Shown: piece after piece, positions 30,788 through 40,136 of the stretch
Layout of the letters: the number at the start of each line of letters is the position of its first letter
Numbering within the stretch: position 1 is the stretch's first letter
Assembly (NCBI RefSeq): GCF_012979235.1
Contig: NZ_JAATWC010000003.1
Span: 124,001 to 188,000 of the forward strand
DNA length: 64,000 nt
Source: Dissulfurirhabdus thermomarina
GTDB lineage: Bacteria; Desulfobacterota; Dissulfuribacteria; Dissulfuribacterales; Dissulfurirhabdaceae
Reading direction: 5' to 3'
Notes under the pieces: generated by a model
What the model saw: the letters and a program-made list of their open reading frames with translations, nothing else
Databases searched by the model: none
Told to the model about the DNA's origin: nothing
Translations under genes and position numbers: made by a program

Positions 30788-31987
30788 TCAGTCGCCCTTC
30801 ACGTCGGCCGCCCACCGCTGGTGGACGTAGGCCGTGGTCCGGTAGAGGAGATGCCCGAACTTGGTGTAGGGCAAGGAGAGGAAGAGCACCGCCACGCACC
30901 CGAGGTGAAGGACGTAGACCGGGTACGCCACCGGCGCGAGGTTCATCCAGCGAAGGACCTCGGAGCCGAGGCCGGTGAGCCCCACCATGAGGATCAGCCA
31001 GATGAGGATCCAATCCTGGCTGGCGCTCTTGAGGTCGCCTTCGCGGGTCAGCCGGCTCCGCATCTGGAGCACCATCCAGGCCCCGCCGATGAGCATCACC
31101 GCCCCCAGGTTGGCCAGGAGCTTCACGGGGTGAAGCACCGGAAGCGGCGTCACCGGCCCGATCCAGCCCAGGGCCGCGTGGAAGAAGTCCTCCATGACAA
31201 AGTCGTAGTTGGTCACGATGAAGAGGAACAGGAAGGACCACAGGAGCCAGAGATGGCCCCGGGCCCGGTCCACCGTAACCCCGCACTTCTTGAACCGCTC
31301 GTGGCGGAAGATCTCCACGATGGAGGGCCAGAGGTACCTGCCGATGAGCGCCCCGAAACCCGGCCGGGGATAGGTCCCGGTGTAGGTGGTGGGGATGCCG
31401 GCCCCCACGTTGAGATCCGACCAGAAGTTCAGAACGCCCCTCGCGCTCACCACCAGGACGAAGAAGACCAGCGGGAGGAACATGGCATCGATGGGCAGCA
31501 CGCTCAGGAACTGCGAATACTCCACCTTCCCCTCCTCGTTCAAGGGGAAGGGGAAGGCATGCCCGGTGTGCTGGGACCAGAGCCCGGCCACCACCAGCAC
31601 CACCACCATGGCGGCCACCACCGCGGCCACCACTCCGCCGGGGTTACCGAGGAGATCGGCCAGGAACTTCGGCGTGGAATAGTGCCGGATGGCCTTGGAA
31701 CGCATGGCGCCCAGGACGTCGCCCGGCCGGGCGCCGCGGGGGCAGTAGGCCGTGCAGTCCGCGCACTGGTGGCAGAGCCACACGTCCGGGTCGCCGGCGA
31801 TGCGGTCCCCGAGCCCCCACTGCGCCCAGAGCATCTCCTTGCGCGGGAAGGGGCTCTCCTCCGTGGAGAGCGGGCAGACCACGGAACAGGTCGCGCACTG
31901 GTAACAGCGGTTGACCGTGTCCCCGCCGGCGGCCATGACCCCCTTGACGAAGGAAAGGTCCGGCTCGATTTTCTTGTATTCTCCCAT
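30788..31987 (-). CDS. qmoC: Quinone-interacting membrane-bound oxidoreductase subunit QmoC
   Basis: A 399-residue fusion of an HdrC-like ferredoxin domain and an HdrE-like cytochrome b membrane domain. Two [4Fe-4S] motifs occur early: CYQCATCSVVCP at about 28-39 and CHQCADCTAYCP at about 72-83. Six membrane spans follow, with His residues suited to bind b-hemes. QmoC connects the menaquinone pool to QmoAB and from there to APS reductase. Length and domain order match QmoC of sulfate reducers. It follows qmoB by 12 bp. Confidence 0.94.
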   Translation of the reverse strand: MGEYKKIEPDLSFVKGVMAAGGDTVNRCYQCATCSVVCPLSTEESPFPRKEMLWAQWGLGDRIAGDPDVWLCHQCADCTAYCPRGARPGDVLGAMRSKAIRHYSTPKFLADLLGNPGGVVAAVVAAMVVVLVVAGLWSQHTGHAFPFPLNEEGKVEYSQFLSVLPIDAMFLPLVFFVLVVSARGVLNFWSDLNVGAGIPTTYTGTYPRPGFGALIGRYLWPSIVEIFRHERFKKCGVTVDRARGHLWLLWSFLFLFIVTNYDFVMEDFFHAALGWIGPVTPLPVLHPVKLLANLGAVMLIGGAWMVLQMRSRLTREGDLKSASQDWILIWLILMVGLTGLGSEVLRWMNLAPVAYPVYVLHLGCVAVLFLSLPYTKFGHLLYRTTAYVHQRWAADVKGD

Positions 31988-31999
31988 TTGCGGTTCCTC

Positions 32000-34294
32000 C
32001 TACCAGCCTTTGAACGGGTTCGGCCCCATCTCGACCACTTCTTCCACGAACTCGTTGATGATCTCGGGCACCTTGTCGTATTCGTCGATGGCCACCTGGG
32101 CCAACTTCACCCGCTCGGGTTCCATTCCGAGGGAATTGAGGGTCTCCGCCACGTTCTCCATCCGGCGGTTGGCCAGCTCGCTGCCCTTGGCGAAGTGACA
32201 CTGGTAATCGTCGCCGAACTTGCAGCCGAGCAGCAAGACCCCGTCCATGCCGCTGGACATGGCGTCCTTGATCCAGGACACGTTCACGGAGCCCAGGCAC
32301 CGGACCGGGATGACCCGGGCCAGCGGCGACCAGGAGTGCCCCCGCTGGGCCGCCATGTCGATGGCCGGGTAGGCGTCGTTCTCGCAGGCGAAGACCACGA
32401 ACCGCAGCTTCTCCTCGTCGTCGTCCGGCACCTCGATGGACTTGATCATGGAGCCCACGAGGTCGATGTTGTAGTCCTTGAAGCCGATGATGCGCTCCGG
32501 GCAGGCCCCCATGCAGGTCCCGCACCGGCGGCACCGGGTGGGATTGGGCTTCGGCGTCCCCTTCTCGTCGTCGTCCAGGGCGCCGAAGGGGCACTCCTCG
32601 GTGCAACGCTTGCACTGGGTGCAGCGCTGGAAGTAGAAGTCGGGGTAGTCGAAGTCCCAGGTCCGGGGATGGACCGCGTGGCCCTCCTCCGCCGCCTTGA
32701 CGCACTGGACGCTCTTGAGCGCCGCCCCCGCCGCGTCCTCCATGGCCTCCTCGATGGTCATGGAACGGTGGACCCCCCCCGCGGCGTAGATGCCCGTCCG
32801 GCGGGTCTCGTAGGGGAAGCAGATGAAGTTCGAATCGCAGTAGCCGCCGAAGAGGTCGAGGTCGCGGAAGGCCGGGCCCTGGCGGTAGGCCAGGTTCACC
32901 ACCGCCTCGTCACGGGTGGTGGGCACCATGCCCGTGGAGAGCACCACCATGTCCACGTCCACGGCGATGTCCTCGCCGAGCAGCGTCTTTTCCACCTTCA
33001 CGGTGAGGCCGGAGCCGTTGTCCTCCACCTGGGTGACCGCCCCCTTGGTGAGGAAGATCCCCGGGTCGTCCTGGATCCCCTTATAGAAGTACTCGTACTT
33101 CCCCGGGGTCCGCATGTGCTGGTAGAAGACGTAGGCCTTGCCGTCCTCGGGGTGATCCTCCCGGACGTACTTGGCCTGCTTGAGGGCCACCATGCTGGTG
33201 ACGTGGGAGGCGTAGGGGAAGTCGGCGTCGTCGTCGGCACCGCCCGGGCTCTGGATGAAGGCCACGGACTTGGGAACCTGCCCGGCCTTGGCCATCTCCT
33301 CGAACTGGTGGTTGGTCACCACCTTGGCGTTGCCCCAGGCGAGGTGGGCGTACTCGCCCTCTCCGGGGACGTAGGGCTTCCAGCCGGAGGCCACCACCAC
33401 GGCGCCGAAGCGCTCGGCGTTGGGATCCACCTCCATGTAGTCCTTGCGCCCCTCGTTCTTGGCATCGTAGACCTTCTTCTGGTCCTCGGCGGAGAGCTCG
33501 TTCCCGTTCTCGTCGAGCTTCTCCTCGTCGGTGAGGGGAACCGGGGCGTCCCACTCGCTCTTGGTGCCGGCCGCCTTGAAGCTCACCCGGTAGTCGCCGG
33601 GGACGTTGGCGATGCGGGCGACCTCGGTCGAAAGCTTCACCTCGATGCGGTCGTCGGCCTCCACCCTGGCGATGAGATCCCCCACCACGGGGTCCACCAG
33701 GCCGGAATAATCCGGCCCCATGGGGAACTGCTTGCGGAGCTTGGCCGCGTAGCCGCCCAGCTGGCCCTCCCGCTCCACGATGGTGACAGGGTAGCCCGCC
33801 GCCGAGGCCTCGAGCGCCGCCGTGAGACCGGTGACACCGCCGCCGATCACCAGCACCCGGTCGCTCAGGGTCTCCGGCTTGTAGGGCTCGGGCATCTCGG
33901 CCTTCTCCATGCGCTTGACGGCCATCCGAATGTAGTCCTCGGCCAGTTCCTGGACGTGCTCCTTCAGGGCGTCGGCGTTTTCGGCGTCGGCCGGGATCTT
34001 GTGGCTCCAGGCCACCAGTTCGCGCAGCCCCACCTGCCAGAGGGCCACCCCGGGCAGGTCGAACTCCTTGAACTCGATCCGGGGCGAAACCCCCGCGAGG
34101 ATCACGGCGTTGACCCCCTCGCCCTCGACGTCCTGCTTGACCATGGCCACGCCCTCGGGCCCGTAGAGGTCGGGGTGGGCCTTGGCCACGGCGACTCCGA
34201 GGTCCCCGGTGGCGAGTTCCACCAGCTTGTCCACGTCCACGGCGTCGGCGATCCCGTCGCCGGTGTATATGTAGAGTCCGATCTTCTTCGACAT
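32000..34294 (-). CDS. qmoB: Quinone-interacting membrane-bound oxidoreductase subunit QmoB
   Basis: A 764-residue HdrA-like flavoprotein. An N-terminal part carries ILAGVSPRI, then the FAD site VIGGGVTGLTAALEA near residue 150. Two [4Fe-4S] motifs, CTQCKRCTEECPFG and CRRCGTCMGACPE, lie near 555-600. The C-terminal 120 residues resemble MvhD (VFACENDAYPAID, IPVRCLGSVNVSWI). This domain order is that of QmoB, which passes electrons between QmoC and AprBA. Its ATG overlaps the qmoA stop (TGATG), implying translational coupling. Confidence 0.95.
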   Translation of the reverse strand: MSKKIGLYIYTGDGIADAVDVDKLVELATGDLGVAVAKAHPDLYGPEGVAMVKQDVEGEGVNAVILAGVSPRIEFKEFDLPGVALWQVGLRELVAWSHKIPADAENADALKEHVQELAEDYIRMAVKRMEKAEMPEPYKPETLSDRVLVIGGGVTGLTAALEASAAGYPVTIVEREGQLGGYAAKLRKQFPMGPDYSGLVDPVVGDLIARVEADDRIEVKLSTEVARIANVPGDYRVSFKAAGTKSEWDAPVPLTDEEKLDENGNELSAEDQKKVYDAKNEGRKDYMEVDPNAERFGAVVVASGWKPYVPGEGEYAHLAWGNAKVVTNHQFEEMAKAGQVPKSVAFIQSPGGADDDADFPYASHVTSMVALKQAKYVREDHPEDGKAYVFYQHMRTPGKYEYFYKGIQDDPGIFLTKGAVTQVEDNGSGLTVKVEKTLLGEDIAVDVDMVVLSTGMVPTTRDEAVVNLAYRQGPAFRDLDLFGGYCDSNFICFPYETRRTGIYAAGGVHRSMTIEEAMEDAAGAALKSVQCVKAAEEGHAVHPRTWDFDYPDFYFQRCTQCKRCTEECPFGALDDDEKGTPKPNPTRCRRCGTCMGACPERIIGFKDYNIDLVGSMIKSIEVPDDDEEKLRFVVFACENDAYPAIDMAAQRGHSWSPLARVIPVRCLGSVNVSWIKDAMSSGMDGVLLLGCKFGDDYQCHFAKGSELANRRMENVAETLNSLGMEPERVKLAQVAIDEYDKVPEIINEFVEEVVEMGPNPFKGW

Positions 34295-35538
34295 CAGCCT
34301 GCCCTCCTCAACGTCTGAACGGCCTTGAGGGCCGCAGCGGTGGCGCTCTGCGCGGAGCTCACGACATCAATGGGCCGAAGTGCGCATCCGCAGGGAATGA
34401 TGCCCTCCTTGGGCACCACGAATCCGTCCTGGTCGTACTCGATCCCGGGTATCGCCTTGAGGGCCCCCGTGGGCTGCATGCCCGTGGCCAGGACGGCGAG
34501 GTCCACTTCCTGCTCGATCTTCCCGCCGCCGACGGCGTCTTCGGCCACCACCTTCACCGCCTTGGTGGCCGGGTCCTCGGAGACCTCCGCGACCTTGCCC
34601 TTGACGAAGTGGATCTTCTCGTCCTCCTTCACCCGCTTGTAGAAGTTCTCGTACTTGCGGCCGGGGGCGCGGATATCGATGTAGAAGACGTAGATCTCGG
34701 TGTCCGGGGACTGCTCCCGGAGGTACAGGGCCTGCTTCAAGGTGGCCATGCAACAGATGTAGGAACAGTAGGGGAGGTGATTCTCGTCCCGGGAGCCCGC
34801 GCACTGGACGAAGGCCACCGACTTGGGCTCCGCCTGGTCGGAGGGGCGGAGGATCTTCCCGCCCGTGGGTCCCGCCGGAGAGGCCATCCGCTCCACCATC
34901 ATGTTGGTGACCACGTTGGTGCAGCGGCCGAAGCCGAGGTTGTCGATCTTGCCCGCGTCGTAGGGCGCCCACCCGGTGGCCACGACGATGGCCCCCACGT
35001 TCAGGGTGACCGTCTCGGGCTGCTGGCCGAGGTCCACGTGGCCGGCCGGCATGGCGGCCTTGATGGCCTCGCCCTCCTCGGTGCCCGCCACCGCCGGGTC
35101 CACCACGCACTGGGCGGGGAAGGCCATGGGGTGCGGCATGTAGATGGGCTTGCGGGTGTCCATGCCGAAGTTGAACTCGTTGGGCACCTCGGTGGTGGCC
35201 GCGGCGGCCCCCGCCTCGCAGCTCGTGCACTGCGGGGTGGTGTAGCGGGGGTTGACCCGGACCCGGACCTCGTAGTTGCCGGGCCCCCCGGAGACCGATT
35301 CCACCTCGGCCAGGGTGTAGAAGGTGATGCGCGGGCTGGTCTTCACCCGCTTGAAGTTGATCTCGAGCCCACAGGTGGGGGGGCACAGCTTGGGGAAGTA
35401 CTTGTTCAGCTGGGCGACCCGCCCGCCGAGGTAACTCTGCCCCTCCACGATGTAGACGTCGTGTCCCATTTCGGCGGCCTCAACCGCGGCCGTGAGCCCG
35501 CTGAACCCGCCACCTATCACCAGTACGCTTCCACTCAT
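34294..35538 (-). CDS. qmoA: Quinone-interacting membrane-bound oxidoreductase subunit QmoA
   Basis: A 414-residue HdrA-like flavoprotein. FAD binding is shown by VIGGGFSGLTAAVEAAEMG at the N-terminus and by FGRCTNVVTNMMVERM and the C-terminal ATGMQPTGAL region. Cys residues LCPPTCGLE and CTSCEAG are candidates for an iron-sulfur site. It is the first qmo gene, 241 bp after aprA, with a hairpin terminator between them. It forms the soluble part of Qmo with QmoB. Confidence 0.94.
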   Translation of the reverse strand: MSGSVLVIGGGFSGLTAAVEAAEMGHDVYIVEGQSYLGGRVAQLNKYFPKLCPPTCGLEINFKRVKTSPRITFYTLAEVESVSGGPGNYEVRVRVNPRYTTPQCTSCEAGAAAATTEVPNEFNFGMDTRKPIYMPHPMAFPAQCVVDPAVAGTEEGEAIKAAMPAGHVDLGQQPETVTLNVGAIVVATGWAPYDAGKIDNLGFGRCTNVVTNMMVERMASPAGPTGGKILRPSDQAEPKSVAFVQCAGSRDENHLPYCSYICCMATLKQALYLREQSPDTEIYVFYIDIRAPGRKYENFYKRVKEDEKIHFVKGKVAEVSEDPATKAVKVVAEDAVGGGKIEQEVDLAVLATGMQPTGALKAIPGIEYDQDGFVVPKEGIIPCGCALRPIDVVSSAQSATAAALKAVQTLRRAG

Positions 35539-35683
35539 CTGCCGCTCCTTTTCCTCCGTCGAGATGACGTTCGACGTTCCGTGTTCCGGGGGGCCGGCCG
35601 GCCCGCCGGTGGTCCGCGGCCCGCCTGCCGCCGGCAGGAGGCCCGCCGAACACCGAGGAGGCGCCGGTCCCCGTCAGGATTTG

Positions 35684-35720
35684 CAAAAATGTCCAGGCGC
35701 CGGGAATCCGGCGCCTGGAC
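35684..35720 (-). terminator. Terminator between aprA and qmoA
   Basis: A perfect 13-bp stem (GTCCAGGCGCCGG with CCGGCGCCTGGAC) with a 4-base loop, followed on the minus strand by ATTTTTG. It would let aprBA be made in excess of qmoABC by partial termination; no promoter for qmoA was recognised in the 145 bp that follow. Confidence 0.85.
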
Positions 35721-35779
35721 ATCTTATTTTTTCGACAAAGGGGTCGCCTTTCCGATCGACCTCTCCATCTACCCGGCGA

Positions 35780-37768
35780 TTAGTCCGGGATGATCTTGTG
35801 CAGCTTCTTCTTGAAGGTGGACCACTCGCCGGTGTTGGGATCGTACTTCGAGTTCACGAAGCACTTCCAGCCACCCTCGTCCATGTCCACGTCGCTGACC
35901 GTGTTGTGGTCGCCGCGGTAGTAGAAGCCGGGGTAGCGGCTCTCCTCGCGGAACTGGATGTGGCGGAGGTGATCCTCCACGCACCAGATCCGGTGGAGGT
36001 TCTCCCAGGCCCGGAGCAGCTCGTGGAGCCCGCCGGCGGCCATCTTCTCGGAGTCTTCCCGCAGCCACTGGAGATGCCGCATGGCGATCTCGAGCAGCTT
36101 GCCGTTGGTCATGTAGTACGGGGACCAGCCGCCGCCGTACTCGTCGGTGTACTTCATCAGCCGCTCCATCATGTGGCGGGGCTTGATGTAGTTGGGGTTG
36201 ACCATCTCGGCGGTGGTCTTCTGGTAGTTTGCGTAGTAGTGGACCACCGGCTTGTAGATCTCGGCCTTGAGCTCGTCGGCGGAATCCTTGAGGGTCGGGG
36301 TGAAGTCCTTGTGGTCACGGATATAGCGGGCCATGGCCTTGGCGGCGATGCGGCCCTCGGCGTGGGATCCGGAGGAGAACTTGTGCCCGGAGGCCCCGAC
36401 GCCGTCACCGGCGGTGAAGAGCCCGTTCACCGTGGTCATCCGGTTGTAGCCCCACTTGTAGTCGTCGGGCACCCAGTCCTCATTGGGACCGCTCACCCAG
36501 ATGCCGCAGCAGCCGGAGTGGGAGCCGAGCATGTAGGGCTCGGTGGGCATGATCTCGGAGCCGACCTTCTCGGGCTCGATGTTCATGGCCGCCCAGAGAC
36601 CGGCCTGCCCCACGGACATGTCAAGGAAGTCCTCCCAGGCCTCGCTCTCGAGCTCCTTCCAGTAGCGCTTGAGGGCCTTCTCGTCCATGCCGGAGGCCTT
36701 CTTCTCCTCGAGGAAGGCGTTGAGCGCGGCGGCGGTGTCCATGTAGATGGGCCCGCGGCCTTCCTTCATCTCGAAGAGCATGAGGTGGTTGCGGAGACAG
36801 GTCGGGGTCACGGCGGCGTGGCCGTAGGGGGCGTACTTGTCGAGCTCGGCCTTGGCCTTGTCGCTCTTGACGTAGTGCTCGCCGAGCCCGTTGGTCACCG
36901 TAGCCTTGAAGAGGAGGAACCAGGCGCCCACCGGCCCGTAGCCGTCCTTGAACCGGCTCGGGGTGAAGCGGTTCTCCATCATGGTCATCTCGGCGCCCAC
37001 CTGCATGCACATGGTGTAGGTGGAGCCGGCGTTCCAGACCGGGTACCAGGCCCGGCCCTTGCCCTCGTCGGTGGCCCGCGGCCGGAAGATGTTCACGGCG
37101 CCGCCGCAGGCGACGATCATGGCCTTGGCCTTGAAGACGTGGACCTTGTTCTCGCGGACGCTGAAGCCCACCGCGCCGGCGATGGTGTTGGGCTTGTTGG
37201 CGTCGAGCAGCAGCTTCACGATGAAGACCCGCTCGAAGAGGTCGTAGCCCATCTCCTCGAGGGCGGCCTTGGCGGCCTCGGCGACGATGCACTTGTAGGA
37301 CTCGCCGTTGATCATGATCTGCCACTTACCGGTGCGGACGGGCTTGCCGCCCTCGGTGAGCTTCTTGCCCTCGTCGCCCTTCTGCTTCCAGATGGGCAGC
37401 CCCCACTCCTCGAAGTGGTGCACGGAGTCGTCCACGTGGCGGCCGAGGTCGAAGATGAGGTCCTCGCGGACAACGCCCATGAGGTCGTTGCGGACCATGC
37501 GGACGTAGTCGGCGGGGGTGTTCTCTCCGATGTAGGTGTTGATGGCGGAAAGACCCTGGGCCACGGCGCCGGAGCGCTCGAGGGCGGCCTTGTCGATGAG
37601 GGCCACCTTGGAGCCGGCGGGCATCCACTTGCCGATCTCCCAGGCGGCGCCGCAGGCGGCCATGCCGCCGCCCACGATGATGGCGTCGTACTCGTGCTCC
37701 TCGACGGGGACCTTGGACAGATCCGGCTCGGCCAGGAGTTCCCAGTTCGGTTTGTTGGGCAGTGCCAT
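35780..37768 (-). CDS. aprA: Adenylylsulfate reductase alpha subunit
   Basis: The 662-residue flavoprotein subunit that reduces APS to sulfite and AMP (or forms APS from sulfite in disproportionators and oxidisers). The FAD site YDAIIVGGGMAACGAAWEIG is at about 27-46; ERSGAVAQGLSAIN and the later SGCCGIWVSG, GDGVGASGHKFSSGSHAEG are family landmarks around the flavin and substrate pocket. The C-terminal part ends with the DNTxxxY-like YPGFYYRGDHNTVSD segment. Length is typical. It lies 45 bp after aprB and forms the AprBA heterodimer. Confidence 0.97.
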   Translation of the reverse strand: MALPNKPNWELLAEPDLSKVPVEEHEYDAIIVGGGMAACGAAWEIGKWMPAGSKVALIDKAALERSGAVAQGLSAINTYIGENTPADYVRMVRNDLMGVVREDLIFDLGRHVDDSVHHFEEWGLPIWKQKGDEGKKLTEGGKPVRTGKWQIMINGESYKCIVAEAAKAALEEMGYDLFERVFIVKLLLDANKPNTIAGAVGFSVRENKVHVFKAKAMIVACGGAVNIFRPRATDEGKGRAWYPVWNAGSTYTMCMQVGAEMTMMENRFTPSRFKDGYGPVGAWFLLFKATVTNGLGEHYVKSDKAKAELDKYAPYGHAAVTPTCLRNHLMLFEMKEGRGPIYMDTAAALNAFLEEKKASGMDEKALKRYWKELESEAWEDFLDMSVGQAGLWAAMNIEPEKVGSEIMPTEPYMLGSHSGCCGIWVSGPNEDWVPDDYKWGYNRMTTVNGLFTAGDGVGASGHKFSSGSHAEGRIAAKAMARYIRDHKDFTPTLKDSADELKAEIYKPVVHYYANYQKTTAEMVNPNYIKPRHMMERLMKYTDEYGGGWSPYYMTNGKLLEIAMRHLQWLREDSEKMAAGGLHELLRAWENLHRIWCVEDHLRHIQFREESRYPGFYYRGDHNTVSDVDMDEGGWKCFVNSKYDPNTGEWSTFKKKLHKIIPD

Positions 37769-37813
37769 ATCTCGAATTCCTCCTTGTCTCGTAGTCAGGC
37801 GCGGTGTCCCGGT

Positions 37814-38260
37814 TTACGCAAAGTCGGACGGCTTGCAGGTGGCCCGGCCGCCGTCACCCTCGGTGAAGAGCAGCTCGCTGTCCAGGGCGCTCGCATCCGG
37901 AGAGGGCTTGCCGGCGTAGGGCTTGATGGAGCCCTCGGGGGTGGTCCGGATGGGGAACTTGAACCGCTTCATGTTGCCGTTACGGAACTTCACGGTCCAC
38001 ATGATGGAATCGGTGCCCCGCATGGGCTGGACGTAGCCGCCCATGGGCGCGATGTCGGCGTAGTGCCGGACCTCGATGGCGCCCTGCGGGCAGATCTTCA
38101 CGCAGGAGTAGCACTCCCAGCACTGGTCCGGCTCCTGGTTGTAGGCCCTCATGGCGTCGGGGTTGAGCACCATGAGGTCGTTGGGGCAGATGTACATGCA
38201 GGCTGTCTTCTCCCCGCCTTTGCAACCGTCACATTTTTCCGGGTTGACAAAGCTTGGCAT
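37814..38260 (-). CDS. aprB: Adenylylsulfate reductase beta subunit
   Basis: A 148-residue ferredoxin-like protein with two [4Fe-4S] motifs: CDGCKGGEKTACMYICP near 10-26, which includes the insert typical of AprB, and CWECYSCVKICPQG near 48-61. The C-terminal tail, which wraps around AprA, contains VKFRNGNMKRFKFPIR. A strong GAGGAGGTAACC ribosome site precedes ATG 38260. First gene of the aprBA pair, 186 bp after sat. Confidence 0.97.
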   Translation of the reverse strand: MPSFVNPEKCDGCKGGEKTACMYICPNDLMVLNPDAMRAYNQEPDQCWECYSCVKICPQGAIEVRHYADIAPMGGYVQPMRGTDSIMWTVKFRNGNMKRFKFPIRTTPEGSIKPYAGKPSPDASALDSELLFTEGDGGRATCKPSDFA

Positions 38261-38446
38261 TGGTTACCTCCTCACGTCGCTTGGGTTGTTGGGTTTCCCC
38301 TGCTCTTGTTGCCCTCTACTTCTTCCTAAATATCGTTGCCCTGCCGTCCCACCTCCTTCCCCGCCGCAGAAACCGGATGCTTTCCAGGGAGCCGAGGGGA
38401 CGGCCTTCGGGCGGCCGGCATGGCGCCGGCCGCCCGACGTCGGGTG

Positions 38447-39712
38447 CTACTTGCCGGCCGGGATGTCCTCGAAGGCCCCCTTCTTGATCTTCACCTTCTC
38501 GGTGAGGTTGGCGTAGTAGTCGCGCAGGATCTCCAGCACCTCCGGGCGGCTGAATTCGGCGGGCACCTCGCCGCCCTCGCTCATGAGGCGGCGGAACTTG
38601 GTGCCGCTCACCACGCAGCGGTCTTCCTTGCCGTGGGGGCAAGTCTTGAGCGAGGCCATGCCGCCGCACTTGTAGCACCAGAAGGTCCAGTCGATCTTCA
38701 AGGGCTGGAGCTCCAGGGCGCCCGGCCACAGGCGGTCGTAGATCTCCTGAGCCTCGAAGAGGCCGTAGAAGTCGCCCACGCCGGCGTGGTCACGGCCGAT
38801 GATGAGGTGGGAGCAGCCGAAGTTCTGGCGGAAGATGCCGTGGAGCAAGGCCTCCTTCGGGCCGCCGTAGCGCATCTCGAGGGGATAGACCCCGAGCACC
38901 GTGCGCTCCTTGTTGAAGTAGTTGTCGATGAGGACCTTGTAGCACTCCATCCGCTTCTCGCCGGGGATGTCGCCGGGCTTGAGCTTACCCACCAGGGCGT
39001 GGATGAAGACGCCGTCCAGGACCTCCTGCGCGATCTTGCACAGATACTCGTGGGAGCGGTGGATGGGGTTCCGGGTCTGGAAGGCGGCCACGGTGCTCCA
39101 GCCGCGCTCCTCGAAGATCTTCCGCGCCACGGAGGGGTGCATGTAGGCCTCGCCGTACTTCTGGGCGAAGTCCTTCTCGGAGAGGGCCTTGATGGGGCCG
39201 CCGGCATAATACTTCGGGGCGTTCATGACCTGCTGGACCCCCGGATGATCCTCCAGGGCCACGTCCCAGAAGCGCTCGCTGTCGGCGCCGGCGCCCTTGA
39301 AGCAGAGCTCGCACTCCTTGCGCTTGTCGGGCTCCCAGATCTCCTCCACCTTCATGGTGGCCATGAGCTCGCCGGTCTCCTTGTCGTAGAGGGCGACCTC
39401 CTGGCCTTCCTTGATGCTCTTGCGGGTGTCCTCGTCGATGGCCAGGGTGACGGGCAGCGGCCACATGACGCCGGGGTCGACCTTGCGGAGCTTCATCTCC
39501 TCGATGCAGCCCTCGTAGTCGTCCTTCACCATGAAGCCGTTGAGGGGCGTGAAGGCCCCCATGCCCAGCATGAGGATGTCGCCCGACTCCTTGGAGGTGA
39601 TCTCCACCCGGGGCATCTTCTCCGCGCGCTTGATCTCGTCCTCGCGCTCCGCGCCCTTGAGCAGGAGGGGCATGAGCTGTTTCTTCGAGCCATGCGGGTT
39701 CACAAGTGCCAT
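38447..39712 (-). CDS. sat: Sulfate adenylyltransferase, dissimilatory cluster copy
   Basis: A 421-residue ATP sulfurylase that forms APS from ATP and sulfate, or ATP from APS and pyrophosphate. The substrate loop QTRNPIHRSH (212-221) and GRDHAGVGDF are intact. A C-terminal Cys/His group (CYKCGGMASLKTC) matches the structural metal site of Sat in sulfate reducers. It leads the sat-aprBA-qmoABC block and has a strong promoter with a leader of about 210 bases. A second Sat is encoded at 59446. Confidence 0.96.
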   Translation of the reverse strand: MALVNPHGSKKQLMPLLLKGAEREDEIKRAEKMPRVEITSKESGDILMLGMGAFTPLNGFMVKDDYEGCIEEMKLRKVDPGVMWPLPVTLAIDEDTRKSIKEGQEVALYDKETGELMATMKVEEIWEPDKRKECELCFKGAGADSERFWDVALEDHPGVQQVMNAPKYYAGGPIKALSEKDFAQKYGEAYMHPSVARKIFEERGWSTVAAFQTRNPIHRSHEYLCKIAQEVLDGVFIHALVGKLKPGDIPGEKRMECYKVLIDNYFNKERTVLGVYPLEMRYGGPKEALLHGIFRQNFGCSHLIIGRDHAGVGDFYGLFEAQEIYDRLWPGALELQPLKIDWTFWCYKCGGMASLKTCPHGKEDRCVVSGTKFRRLMSEGGEVPAEFSRPEVLEILRDYYANLTEKVKIKKGAFEDIPAGK

Positions 39713-40136
39713 GATCCTGGTTCTCCTTTCCGGTACTGGATTGAATTTTCGAGGGCCGCAATCCGCCCTCCCCGGGCGGCGCCCCCGGCGGCGTACCCCT
39801 TGCCGCGGGAACGCGCGGGGACAGGCCGATCGCTTTCCCGCGGCCTCGCGGTGCCGCGGCGACGGCGACCGCCCCAAACGAGGGGCATCGCCTACTGAAT
39901 CTCCACTCATTCCCGTAGAGTGGATTTATATTCGCGGCCCCTCGAAATGTCAAGAGGAAAGTCTGAAGATCGCCCCCGGGAACGGACTTGCGGCCCGGCG
40001 CTTGCCAGCCCCCGCCCACAGGGGCTATCGTGGAACATGCCCGGCGCGCGGACCGGCGGCGCCGGCCGGTGACGGCGCCCGCACCCCGCTGAATGACACA
40101 TCATTTACTACAGAGCCAGGGGACCTCCCCCGGCAC
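39713..40136. other. sat upstream region, divergent from mobA
   Basis: About 420 bp. It holds the sat promoter (39925-39953) and its leader, which is GC-rich with a CCGCGGCACCGCGAGGCCGCGG hairpin-prone stretch (39837-39858 on the plus strand, read inversely). The part from 39954 to 40136 shows no promoter or gene that can be supported. Confidence 0.5.
39925..39953 (-). promoter_or_regulatory. Sigma-70 promoter of sat
   Basis: Minus strand TTGACA (39953-39948) and TATAAA (39930-39925) with 17 bases between, one of the closest matches to consensus in the window. The start of transcription would lie about 205-210 bases before the sat ATG. Confidence 0.8.

Noticed and set aside
38385-38446. Terminator between sat and aprB from the GGGCGGCCGGC hairpin
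   Set aside because: The stem is good but there is no T run; sat and aprBA may still be one transcript.
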